A stretch of 64,000 nucleotides of DNA from Lysinibacillus boronitolerans JCM 21713 = 10a = NBRC 103108. GTDB lineage: Bacteria > Bacillota > Bacilli > Bacillales_A > Planococcaceae. The stretch lies in NCBI RefSeq assembly GCF_000772935.1, contig NZ_JPVR01000076.1:1-64000 (forward strand). Reading direction: 5' to 3'. A model generated the notes under the pieces. It saw only the letters and a list, made by a program, of their open reading frames with translations. It did not search any database and had not been told where the DNA came from. Shown here piece after piece: positions 26,418 through 34,046 of the stretch (its first letter is position 1; every line of letters begins with the position of its first letter). The translations under genes and the position numbers were made by a program.

Positions 26418-28784
26418 TTATTTCAATTCAACAACTGTGACGCCTAAGCCCCCTTCACCGGCTTCACCAAAACGGAAGGATTTTACGCGCTTATGCTTTT
26501 TCAAATAGCTTTGAATACCTTGACGTAACGCCCCTGTACCAACTCCATGAATAATGGATACACGACCATAATTAGAGAGTAATGCATCATCAATATATTT
26601 CTCTGTTCTTACGATTGCATCCTCATAGCGTTCACCACGTAAATCTAATTCTAATTTCACATGACTATTTCTATTTTTCACACCAGCTGTTCGTAATACA
26701 GGCTCTTTTTCAGGTTTAATATACTCCAAATCACTATCTGAGATTTTCATTTTTAAAATCCCCATTTGGACAACCCATTCGGTATTCGACACCTTTTCTA
26801 ACAAAGTACCTCGTTGACCATAGCTTAACACCTTTACCTCGTCTCCGACAACTAAGTTTTGTGCACGAGCTTTAACTTGCGCCGCCTTTTTTAGCACTTT
26901 ATTGTCTTCAAGTGGTGTTGCTTCTTCCAAGCGTTTACGTGCTTCAATCAATTCATGCTCCTTGACAACTTGATCCGCATTTTTACGCATTTCTCGAAGC
27001 TCCGCAATAATCGCTTCTGCTTCACGTTTCGCTTCATCAACAATTTTACGCGCCTTTTCCTTCGCCTTCTTATCAAGCGCCTCTTTGCGCTCCTCATAGG
27101 CTTGCAATTTATCTTGAAGCTCTTTACGCAATGTCTCTGATTCTAATAGTAATGCATGCGAACGCTCTGCATCATCTTCGGATTGGCGACGTGTTTCTTC
27201 CAATGAGGCAATCATCGATTCAACCTCATGTCGATCGGTTCCAGTAAAGCCTTTAGCACGATCAATAATGGATTCAGGTAAACCGAGACGACTGGAAATT
27301 TCAAATGCATTTGAGCGCCCAGGCACACCGATAAGTAGACGGTAGGTCGGGCTCAACGTTTCAATATCAAATTCTACACTGGCATTGGCTACACCTGGTC
27401 GATTATAGCCATAAGCTTTTAGCTCAGGATAGTGAGTTGTAGCCATTACACGAGCACCGCGCCCATGTACTTCGTCTAAGATTGAGATGGCTAAGGCTGC
27501 CCCTTCCTGTGGATCAGTACCTGCCCCTAACTCATCAAAAAGAACAAGTGATTCGTGATCAAATTTTTGTAGGATGTCTACAATATTGACCATATGGGAC
27601 GAAAACGTAGAAAGTGACTGCTCAATTGATTGCTCATCACCAATATCGGCAAATAATTGCTCAAATACAGCAAGTTCTGAGCCATCTAATGCTGGCACTG
27701 GTAATCCTGCTTGCGCCATTAATGTACACAAGCCAACCGTTTTTAATGTCACCGTTTTACCACCTGTATTCGGACCTGTAATGACAATAGCTGTAATATC
27801 TTTACCAAATTCAATATCATTGGGAATAGCTGATTCTATAGGTAACAGTGGATGACGCGCACGTATTAGTCGGATATAGCCATTCTGATTCATTTTAGGC
27901 ATTGTACATTTATTGGCTTGGCCATATTTGCCCTTTGCTAAAATGACATCGATATCACCTAATACCTTCACTAAGTTAAATAAATCTGATGCTACTTCTT
28001 GCACCATTGCACTTAATGCTAGTAAAATACGTTCAATTTCTGCCTGCTCCTTCATTTTCAAGCGATGAATTTCATTGTTTGCTTGGACAACAGAATCTGG
28101 CTCAATGAATAAGGTTTGACCAGAAGAAGATTGGTCATGGACAATCCCGCCATAATGGTGACGGTATTCTTGCTTTACAGGAATAACAAAGCGATCATTA
28201 CGAATTGTCACAAGTGTATCCGAAAGCATTTTTGCTGCATTACTTCCACGAATTAGACTTTCCAGCTTAGAGCGAACTTTCCCTTCTTCAGCACGCAAAG
28301 ATTGGCGAATAGAGCGCAATGTTTGACTAGCAGAATCTAAGACAGCTCCATTGTCGTCAATACAGTTATTGATTTCATGTTGCAGCCCTGTTAAGACAGG
28401 CATTGCTTCCTTTTTGGAGATGAAATGAGGAATAGCAATCACTTCTTCGGCTTCTAAATCTTCAATAAAATTGCGCAAAATTCGGCTTGCTCGAATCGTG
28501 CTCGAAATTTCCATTAGTTCTACTGCTGCTAACATGCCTCCTATTTGAGCACGTCTGGCAGAGGGACGGACATCGAAAATGCCTCCCATTGGTACATTAC
28601 CCTTCACACGCAAAATGGATAATCCTTCATCCATTTCCTCTAATAATTGTACTACTTTATCAAAATCTGTTTGTGGCACAAGCTCCTCAATGGCAGATTT
28701 ACCAATGGAGGAAGTACAATAGGAAGCCACTTGTTGCCTAACTTTATCGTATTCTAGTGTTTTCAATGCGCGATCTGCTATCAC
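26418..28784 (-). CDS. mutS2: Endonuclease MutS2
   Basis: A 788-residue MutS2 without the mismatch-recognition domains of MutS1. The ATPase carries Walker A ITGPNTGGKT, the VLFDELGAGTDP Walker B and the ATTHYPELK switch; a coiled-coil clamp follows, then a KOW-like stretch and a C-terminal Smr nuclease domain (LDLRGERYEDA, IIHGVGTGALRQG). Roles in recombination control and in rescue of collided ribosomes are described for the family. GTG 28784 gives a good spacing to GAGGAGG; the GTG three codons upstream is too close. Confidence 0.95.
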   Translation of the reverse strand: MIADRALKTLEYDKVRQQVASYCTSSIGKSAIEELVPQTDFDKVVQLLEEMDEGLSILRVKGNVPMGGIFDVRPSARRAQIGGMLAAVELMEISSTIRASRILRNFIEDLEAEEVIAIPHFISKKEAMPVLTGLQHEINNCIDDNGAVLDSASQTLRSIRQSLRAEEGKVRSKLESLIRGSNAAKMLSDTLVTIRNDRFVIPVKQEYRHHYGGIVHDQSSSGQTLFIEPDSVVQANNEIHRLKMKEQAEIERILLALSAMVQEVASDLFNLVKVLGDIDVILAKGKYGQANKCTMPKMNQNGYIRLIRARHPLLPIESAIPNDIEFGKDITAIVITGPNTGGKTVTLKTVGLCTLMAQAGLPVPALDGSELAVFEQLFADIGDEQSIEQSLSTFSSHMVNIVDILQKFDHESLVLFDELGAGTDPQEGAALAISILDEVHGRGARVMATTHYPELKAYGYNRPGVANASVEFDIETLSPTYRLLIGVPGRSNAFEISSRLGLPESIIDRAKGFTGTDRHEVESMIASLEETRRQSEDDAERSHALLLESETLRKELQDKLQAYEERKEALDKKAKEKARKIVDEAKREAEAIIAELREMRKNADQVVKEHELIEARKRLEEATPLEDNKVLKKAAQVKARAQNLVVGDEVKVLSYGQRGTLLEKVSNTEWVVQMGILKMKISDSDLEYIKPEKEPVLRTAGVKNRNSHVKLELDLRGERYEDAIVRTEKYIDDALLSNYGRVSIIHGVGTGALRQGIQSYLKKHKRVKSFRFGEAGEGGLGVTVVELK

Positions 28785-28802
28785 TGAGAACACCTCCTCA
28801 GC

Positions 28803-30512
28803 CTATTTATTTCGTCGTATGAACGCTTCAAACTGTTCACGCGTCCATGTATTCACAATCATATCTTTCGGTAACCATGCTCTATTTGCATAGCGAACAC
28901 CAATATCCATAAAACGTAAATGCGTAATATCATGAGCATCTGTGTTGATGGCTACCGGCACACCTGCAGCGCAGGCCATTTCTAAATGTTCTACACATAA
29001 ATCGAGACGATACGGATTTGCATTTAACTCTAAAATTTTACCATATTCCTTGGCCCAGGCAATTAACTGTTTCATATCAGGATTATAACCATCACGGTCT
29101 TCAATAATTCGACCAGTCGGATGGGCAATCATATGAACATAGGGATTTTGCATTGCTGTTAGTAAACGTGCCATAATTTTATCTTGTGATTGTGTAAAAC
29201 TAGAATGAATGGAAGCAATAACAAAATCGAGCTCTTTTAACACCTGATCTTCGAAATCAAGGGAACCGTCTGGTAAAATATCCATCTCCGTCCCTTTAAA
29301 CAAATGAAAATCTGGATGTGCCGCATTAAACGCCTCAATTTCTCCACGCTGCTTTTCTAAGCGCTCTGGCGTTAATCCATTTGCTACTTTTAGGAATTGC
29401 GAATGGTCTGTAATAACGCTATATTGATAGCCCCGTGCTAGTAACGCCTCGCCCATTTCTGCAACAGAGTATGCACCATCCGACCAAGTCGTATGCATAT
29501 GCAAATCAGCTTTAATATCCTCTAGTCGAACTAATTTTTGAATTATATTTGTTTTATCAAATTCTGCTGTTCCAGTACGTAAGCTTGGTGGAATCCAAGG
29601 TAGATTAAAATGAGCAAAAAATGCCGCTTCATCTTGAAACGTTAAAACAGTACCATCTTCTTGTTCCACACCATATTCACTTATTTTTTCACCACGGGCT
29701 TTGGCAATTTGCCGCATACGAACATTATGATCTTTTGAACCTGTGAAATGATGCAACGCAGTCGCATATTCATTGTCCTTCACTAAACGAAAATCAACGC
29801 TAACTGGTTCATCTAAGTCTAAAATCACCGAAATTTTTGTATCCCCCGCCGCCACTACTTCTTGAATGGCCAAGCTATTTAACAACTTTTCTCGTACTTC
29901 CTCAACTGCTTCTGTCACAACAATAAAATCAATATCTTTGCTAGTTTCTAACGCTCGACGGAAACTCCCAGCAACTGAAAACCGGTCTACTTCCTTCATA
30001 CTACCTAGAAGCGCCTCAATTTGTAAAACCACAGGCTCAAGCTGCCAAATTGGTAGTCGTTCTGAACGATTTGCTAAATTGGCTAGCTCCTTTAAAATCT
30101 TCTCCTCCGTTTTTACAGCAAACCCAGCTAATTCACGTACTTTCCCTGCCTCACAAGCAGCCTTCAAGCTTTCGGCAGAGTCAATACCAAGCTCTTGGTG
30201 TAGTTTCGCAATTTTTTTTCCTCCCAAACCAGGTAATTTTAGCAATGGCAGTAACCCTTTAGGTACAATCTCTTCTAGCTCCTTTAACAAACTCGATTCA
30301 CCTGTTGCCATTAAGTCCTCTATTACAGCCGCAGTACCCTTGCCAATCCCTTTGAGTTTTGTTACATCATCCATTTCGCTTAATGAACGCTCGTCCCCCT
30401 CTAGTGCTGCCGCTGCCTTTCGAAAGGCTGATACCTTGAATGGATTTTCTCCCTGTAGTTCCATATATAAAGCAATTTTTTCGAGTGTGCGAATAATTGT
30501 TTTTTTATTCAT
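28803..30512 (-). CDS. polX: DNA polymerase/3'-5' exonuclease PolX
   Basis: A 569-residue family-X DNA polymerase fused to a PHP exonuclease, thought to act in base-excision repair. The N-terminal helix-hairpin-helix segments (LKGIGKGTAAVIEDL, LKLPGLGGKKIAKL), the polymerase GSFRRALETSKDIDF with metal-binding Asp residues, and the PHP motifs DLHMHTTWSDG, TDHSQF and the final INTDAHD are visible. It lies 19 bases ahead of mutS2. Confidence 0.95.
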   Translation of the reverse strand: MNKKTIIRTLEKIALYMELQGENPFKVSAFRKAAAALEGDERSLSEMDDVTKLKGIGKGTAAVIEDLMATGESSLLKELEEIVPKGLLPLLKLPGLGGKKIAKLHQELGIDSAESLKAACEAGKVRELAGFAVKTEEKILKELANLANRSERLPIWQLEPVVLQIEALLGSMKEVDRFSVAGSFRRALETSKDIDFIVVTEAVEEVREKLLNSLAIQEVVAAGDTKISVILDLDEPVSVDFRLVKDNEYATALHHFTGSKDHNVRMRQIAKARGEKISEYGVEQEDGTVLTFQDEAAFFAHFNLPWIPPSLRTGTAEFDKTNIIQKLVRLEDIKADLHMHTTWSDGAYSVAEMGEALLARGYQYSVITDHSQFLKVANGLTPERLEKQRGEIEAFNAAHPDFHLFKGTEMDILPDGSLDFEDQVLKELDFVIASIHSSFTQSQDKIMARLLTAMQNPYVHMIAHPTGRIIEDRDGYNPDMKQLIAWAKEYGKILELNANPYRLDLCVEHLEMACAAGVPVAINTDAHDITHLRFMDIGVRYANRAWLPKDMIVNTWTREQFEAFIRRNK

Positions 30513-30536
30513 TGGTAATTCCTCCTATCGTAAAAA

Positions 30537-30562
30537 CACTTCCCTCAAGACAGAGAGAAGTG
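30537..30562 (-). terminator. Attenuator or terminator between cvpA and polX
   Basis: On the minus strand CACTTCTCTC, TGTCTT loop, GAGGGAAGTG and a run of five T. It lies within the operon and may only partly reduce downstream transcription. Confidence 0.6.
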
Positions 30563-30570
30563 CACAGTTA

Positions 30571-31110
30571 CTATTGCATATAAATATACCACCAGTTTTG
30601 GAACATCTTTGTAATAATCGGTGTATGCTCCAACATCAGACCACTTAACAATGACTTCGACATTAAATTTTGTATGGCATCTATTGGTAATAAGGCGCAC
30701 ACATATAGCAAAATAAACATAATTAAATAGTTTTCAATCATGCCAAGTAACGCCCCAAGCCAACGATTCACTGTATTTAGTACAGGCAAATAAGCGATAA
30801 AATCAAATATCGATGCCACGATTTGCAACGTTATTTTTACTGCAAAGAAAATAACAGCAAAGGCAATTACCCGATAAAAGGTACGGTCTAAATCTAGACT
30901 ATCAATGACAACGCCAAGGCTACCTGTGTCAGTGACGCCTGGATATGGAACCCAAAATACAAATTTTTGTGCTAATGGCTTATAATAAATATACGCAACA
31001 ATTAGGGCTACTACAAAGCTGACAATATGCATCATCTGTACAATAAAACCTCGTTTTGCACCGACACCTATACCAGCTAACAGTACCACTAATATGATTA
31101 AATCTAACAT
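30571..31110 (-). CDS. cvpA: CvpA-family membrane protein (YshB)
   Basis: A 179-residue CvpA-domain protein with four predicted membrane helices; the N-terminus MLDLIILVVLLAGIGVGAKRG is typical. ATG 31110 is spaced properly from AAAGGG that ends zapA, while a TTG nine bases earlier overlaps the zapA stop. The family affects envelope integrity and colicin V production in E. coli; the role here is unknown. Confidence 0.88.
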   Translation of the reverse strand: MLDLIILVVLLAGIGVGAKRGFIVQMMHIVSFVVALIVAYIYYKPLAQKFVFWVPYPGVTDTGSLGVVIDSLDLDRTFYRVIAFAVIFFAVKITLQIVASIFDFIAYLPVLNTVNRWLGALLGMIENYLIMFILLYVCALLPIDAIQNLMSKSLLSGLMLEHTPIITKMFQNWWYIYMQ

Positions 31111-31115
31111 TCTCT

Positions 31116-31376
31116 TCAACCCTTTAACTTTTTCAATTCTTCTTCTAATTGCTCCATTCGTTCTTTTAATAGTAAATAATCATGAACTGTATTTACTGCT
31201 GTCAGAACAGCAAGTTTTGTGCTATCAAGTGAGGGATTATGTACGTTCATCTCGCGCATACGGTCATCAACAATCGAAGCAACAAGTCGCATATGGCCAA
31301 TGGATTCAGAGCCGACCATTTTGTATGTATGACCATATATTTCAACAGAAATTTTATTCTTTTCTTGTTTTTCCAT
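31116..31376 (-). CDS. zapA: Cell division protein ZapA
   Basis: An 86-residue FtsZ-associated protein. The N-terminal beta-hairpin [15 protein letters not shown] is followed by a long helix ending in a coiled coil ([18 protein letters not shown]). It bundles FtsZ filaments at the Z-ring. AGGAGGG precedes the ATG. It heads the zapA-cvpA-polX-mutS2 series, as in B. subtilis. Confidence 0.93.
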   Translation of the reverse strand: MEKQEKNKISVEIYGHTYKMVGSESIGHMRLVASIVDDRMREMNVHNPSLDSTKLAVLTAVNTVHDYLLLKERMEQLEEELKKLKG

Positions 31377-31511
31377 AGTCGCACCCTCCTATAAATTCGA
31401 TGCACACATGATTTTAGAGGCTTGTGAGCACCATCACACAAAAAAGCTATTTATTATCATACCATGAAAGGTATAAAATTGTGAACAATGAGGACAGAAA
31501 GGAACGATTAA

Positions 31512-32435
31512 ATGGCAAATATTGTGCTTTCCATTTCAACAAATATTCAAAAAGAGGTGATGGCTTACTATGGACCGCACTTTATAGAACGAAAGGCTCC
31601 AGGAGTCATTTTTGCGGCAAAACTACCAGATACAGCCATAACTATGTATAAATCAGGAAAATTAATGTTCCAGGGGGGCGGTGCTGAACGCGAGGCGGCG
31701 CGCTGGGGAACTATTGAAAAAGCTGCTACTCCACCCTCCTCTATCGGGGCAAAAGGGGATGTACTGCCTAACAATTTCGCAACAATGTCTGTCTTAGGCT
31801 CAGATGAAACAGGCACAGGTGATTATTTCGGTCCAATAACAGTAGCGGCAGTATATGTGCCTACCTCCAAAATTGAACTCATAAATGAGCTTGGCGTAAA
31901 AGATTCAAAAATGCTAACAGATGATTATATGCGAAAAATTGCGCCTGATTTACGTGCAGCCTGTGTTCATAGTGTTCTCGTCTTACGCAACGAGAAATAT
32001 AACAACTTACAAGCGAAGGGCTATTCTCAAGGTAAAATGAAAGCCATGATGCATAATAAGGCCCTACAAAACACCCTGTCTAAAATGGCACCTGAAAAAC
32101 CTGAATTTATTTTAATTGACCAGTTTGCAGAACGTGGTGTCTATTATAATTATTTAAAAAGTGAACGTGAACTAGTACAAGAAAATGTCTACTTTTCTAC
32201 TAAAGCAGAACAATTACATGTAGCTGTGGCTACAGCATCTATTTTAGCTCGTGCTGCCTTTTTAAAGGAAATGGACCGTTTGAGTGATATTGCAGGGCTT
32301 ACATTAATGAAGGGCGCCTCTAACAAGGTAGATGTGCAAGCAGCCCGAATCTGGCGTAATCAAGGAGAAGAATTTCTACGCTCCATTACAAAATGGCATT
32401 TCGCCAACACTGATAAAGCACGCAAGATGAAGTAA
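31512..32435 (+). CDS. rnhC: Ribonuclease HIII
   Basis: A 307-residue type-2 RNase H that cuts RNA in RNA-DNA hybrids. The N-terminal TBP-like substrate-binding domain covers about residues 1-85. The catalytic domain begins with VLGSDETGTGDYFGP, with DSK and LIDQFAERG further on. AAAGGAAC precedes the ATG. It is divergent from zapA and followed by a strong terminator. Confidence 0.96.
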   Translation: MANIVLSISTNIQKEVMAYYGPHFIERKAPGVIFAAKLPDTAITMYKSGKLMFQGGGAEREAARWGTIEKAATPPSSIGAKGDVLPNNFATMSVLGSDETGTGDYFGPITVAAVYVPTSKIELINELGVKDSKMLTDDYMRKIAPDLRAACVHSVLVLRNEKYNNLQAKGYSQGKMKAMMHNKALQNTLSKMAPEKPEFILIDQFAERGVYYNYLKSERELVQENVYFSTKAEQLHVAVATASILARAAFLKEMDRLSDIAGLTLMKGASNKVDVQAARIWRNQGEEFLRSITKWHFANTDKARKMK

Positions 32436-32469
32436 ATCGTAATACTGGTTGCTTAAAAAAGTTTTTTGG

Positions 32470-32508
32470 GGTTCCTAAGGAGCGTGAGCGCGCTTTAGGA
32501 ACCTTTTT
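32470..32508 (+). terminator. Terminator of rnhC
   Basis: The hairpin GGTTCCTAA(gg)AGCG...CGCGCTTTAGGAACC is followed by TTTTT. Confidence 0.85.
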
Positions 32509-32528
32509 AAGCGGTTTTATATTTTGGG

Positions 32529-32735
32529 GAGCGCTTCTGGCACCTTTTGGAGCGCTTTCCTACTTGGGATGAGCGCTTCTAACACCTTTTGGAGCGCTTT
32601 CCTACTTGGGATGAGCGCTTCTAACACCTTTTGGAGCGGTTTCCTATTTGGGATGAGCGCTTCTGGCACCTTTTGGAGCGGTTTCCTATTTGGGATGAGC
32701 GCTTCTGGCACCTTTGGGAGCAGATCTCCAATTAG
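32529..32735. repeat. 42-bp tandem repeat, five copies, built of 21-bp half-units
   Basis: Copies begin with GAGCGC at 32529, 32571, 32613, 32655 and 32697, the last one truncated. Each unit holds two half-units of 21 bases (GAGCGCTTCTGGCACCTTTTG and GAGCGSTTTCCTAYTTGGGAT type). Because 42 is a multiple of three, frames stay open on both strands, giving repeated 14-residue peptides (for example KVPEALIPNRKPLQ); with no ribosome-binding site I treat this as noncoding. Confidence 0.9.
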
Positions 32736-32764
32736 ATAAACCGCTTCTAGTATTCTTATAAAGG

Positions 32765-33703
32765 TCATAAAAAAATTTGATAATCTCTTGATCTTTTTAA
32801 TTCCGATTCCCGATAACAACTAGCCATTAGCATTCTTTTTATTGTATGGCGATTGTTTAACTGTAAAAAATGCTGGGCTTGTGCATTCGTAATCTTTTTA
32901 TTGATGAGCATCCCATAATCTTGCAGAGCAGATAAATGTGCCTTTTTACTCGTATAATGACAGCTGGAACAGGTCCAATTCATCTTAAGCCAATGCATCT
33001 GTCCAAATTCGCATTTTGGACAGATCACGCCTGTTTGAATCGTATCAACCTCTATCCCATAGTATCGACTTAGAGGAAACCTCTCATACGGTTTGTTGTG
33101 TTGCACAAGTAATGCACTAATATATTGACAATCTATAGTTTTTGTCTTCATTGGACGTTGTTGCAAAAAGCTCGTTAACTCTCTTGCCATCAATACTGGA
33201 AATAATCCATCTTCATAATTCATTCGTGCATTATTAAAAGGAAAAACAATGATACCGTTGACAGGTACTTCAATTTGATGTTGCTTGAAAAATCCCTTTA
33301 AATTACATACATATTCCTCGAGCTGCACTTCAGGATGATGAAATACACGCTGTTCACCTGTTTCAAGAGTCCGAATCATTTGACGTGGTCGATTTTTTAA
33401 TTCTACTTCTCCTCGAATATTCTTACTTTCAATAATTATTACTTCATATTGTGTTATCACCACAACATCTAACTGTAATGAGTATGGATGCTGAAAAGTG
33501 ATATTATATAAAACTTGGAAATTCTTCGTAAAAGTTAATTTCTCCAGTTGTTTCATAATAAATTTTTCACCGTATTCGCCTGCTTCCGCCTGTAATAACT
33601 CCCTCTTCATTTGATCAAGAGATGGATGATTTGGTATGAGTCTTCTCACTAAAGCTCGCAAACCTAATGTCATTTTCGCTTCCTCATATGGTTTAATAAA
33701 CAT
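32765..33703 (-). CDS. NERD-domain protein with zinc ribbon
   Basis: A 312-residue protein. An N-terminal NERD (nuclease-related) domain covers about residues 38-160, with AGEYGEKFIMKQL, LDVVVIT...VIIIESKNIRG (the D-x(n)-ESK nuclease-like core) and later FPFNNARM. A zinc ribbon follows (CPKCEFG...CSSCHY, about residues 230-250), then a C-terminal helical HRDC-like tail. A nuclease or DNA-processing role is suggested by the fold but not shown. AAAGGTGTG precedes ATG 33703. It is an insertion in the conserved rnhC-pheT interval and is flanked by 21-bp-periodic repeats. Confidence 0.85.
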   Translation of the reverse strand: MFIKPYEEAKMTLGLRALVRRLIPNHPSLDQMKRELLQAEAGEYGEKFIMKQLEKLTFTKNFQVLYNITFQHPYSLQLDVVVITQYEVIIIESKNIRGEVELKNRPRQMIRTLETGEQRVFHHPEVQLEEYVCNLKGFFKQHQIEVPVNGIIVFPFNNARMNYEDGLFPVLMARELTSFLQQRPMKTKTIDCQYISALLVQHNKPYERFPLSRYYGIEVDTIQTGVICPKCEFGQMHWLKMNWTCSSCHYTSKKAHLSALQDYGMLINKKITNAQAQHFLQLNNRHTIKRMLMASCYRESELKRSRDYQIFL

Positions 33704-33918
33704 TTCATCACACCTTTTTCAAATGACTATAGCAAGGAAAATTATCCATTCCTAGACTATTTACGAAACTAATTATTTGATCAACTTTGCCGCACTAAAT
33801 TTAGTTTTTTAATAATTTTTGTGAATATCTTTCAGTCTATATTTTTTTAGTAGATTCGATTCTGGTAGAATTGTCTAATCTCTATGACTGTATTATTCCT
33901 TTTTGCATTTCCCCTAAT

Positions 33919-34002
33919 GAGCACTTTTCTTACTTTTTGGCTCACTCCACACTTTCTTTTGAGCAGATTCTTCACCTTTTAGATCATCATCTTCACCATT
34001 CT
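33919..34002. repeat. Degenerate 21-bp repeats, four copies
   Basis: Four successive 21-base blocks start at 33919 (GAGCAC), 33940 (GCTCAC), 33961 (GAGCAG) and 33982 (GATCAT), each continuing in a T/C-rich stretch like CTTNTTCACCTTTT. The pattern resembles the half-unit of the repeat on the other side of the NERD gene, but much decayed. The preceding stretch 33704-33918 is AT-rich and holds no gene that I can see. Confidence 0.5.
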
Positions 34003-34009
34003 CAAACAA

Positions 34010-34040
34010 AAAAAGACTGCCTCATTAGACAGTCTTTTTT
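34010..34040 (-). terminator. Terminator of pheST
   Basis: The stem AAAAAGACTG/CAGTCTTTTT with a T run on the minus strand, seven bases after the pheT stop. Confidence 0.85.
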
Positions 34041-34046
34041 CATATA

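Noticed and set aside
29866-30648. 260-codon plus-strand frame opposite polX
   Set aside because: It is antisense to a well-conserved gene, has low-complexity Ser-rich translation and no start signal.
32524-32819. Open frames on both strands across the 42-bp repeats, giving 14-residue repeat peptides
   Set aside because: They stay open because the period is a multiple of three; no ribosome-binding site is visible, and the same region is open in both directions, as expected for a noncoding repeat.
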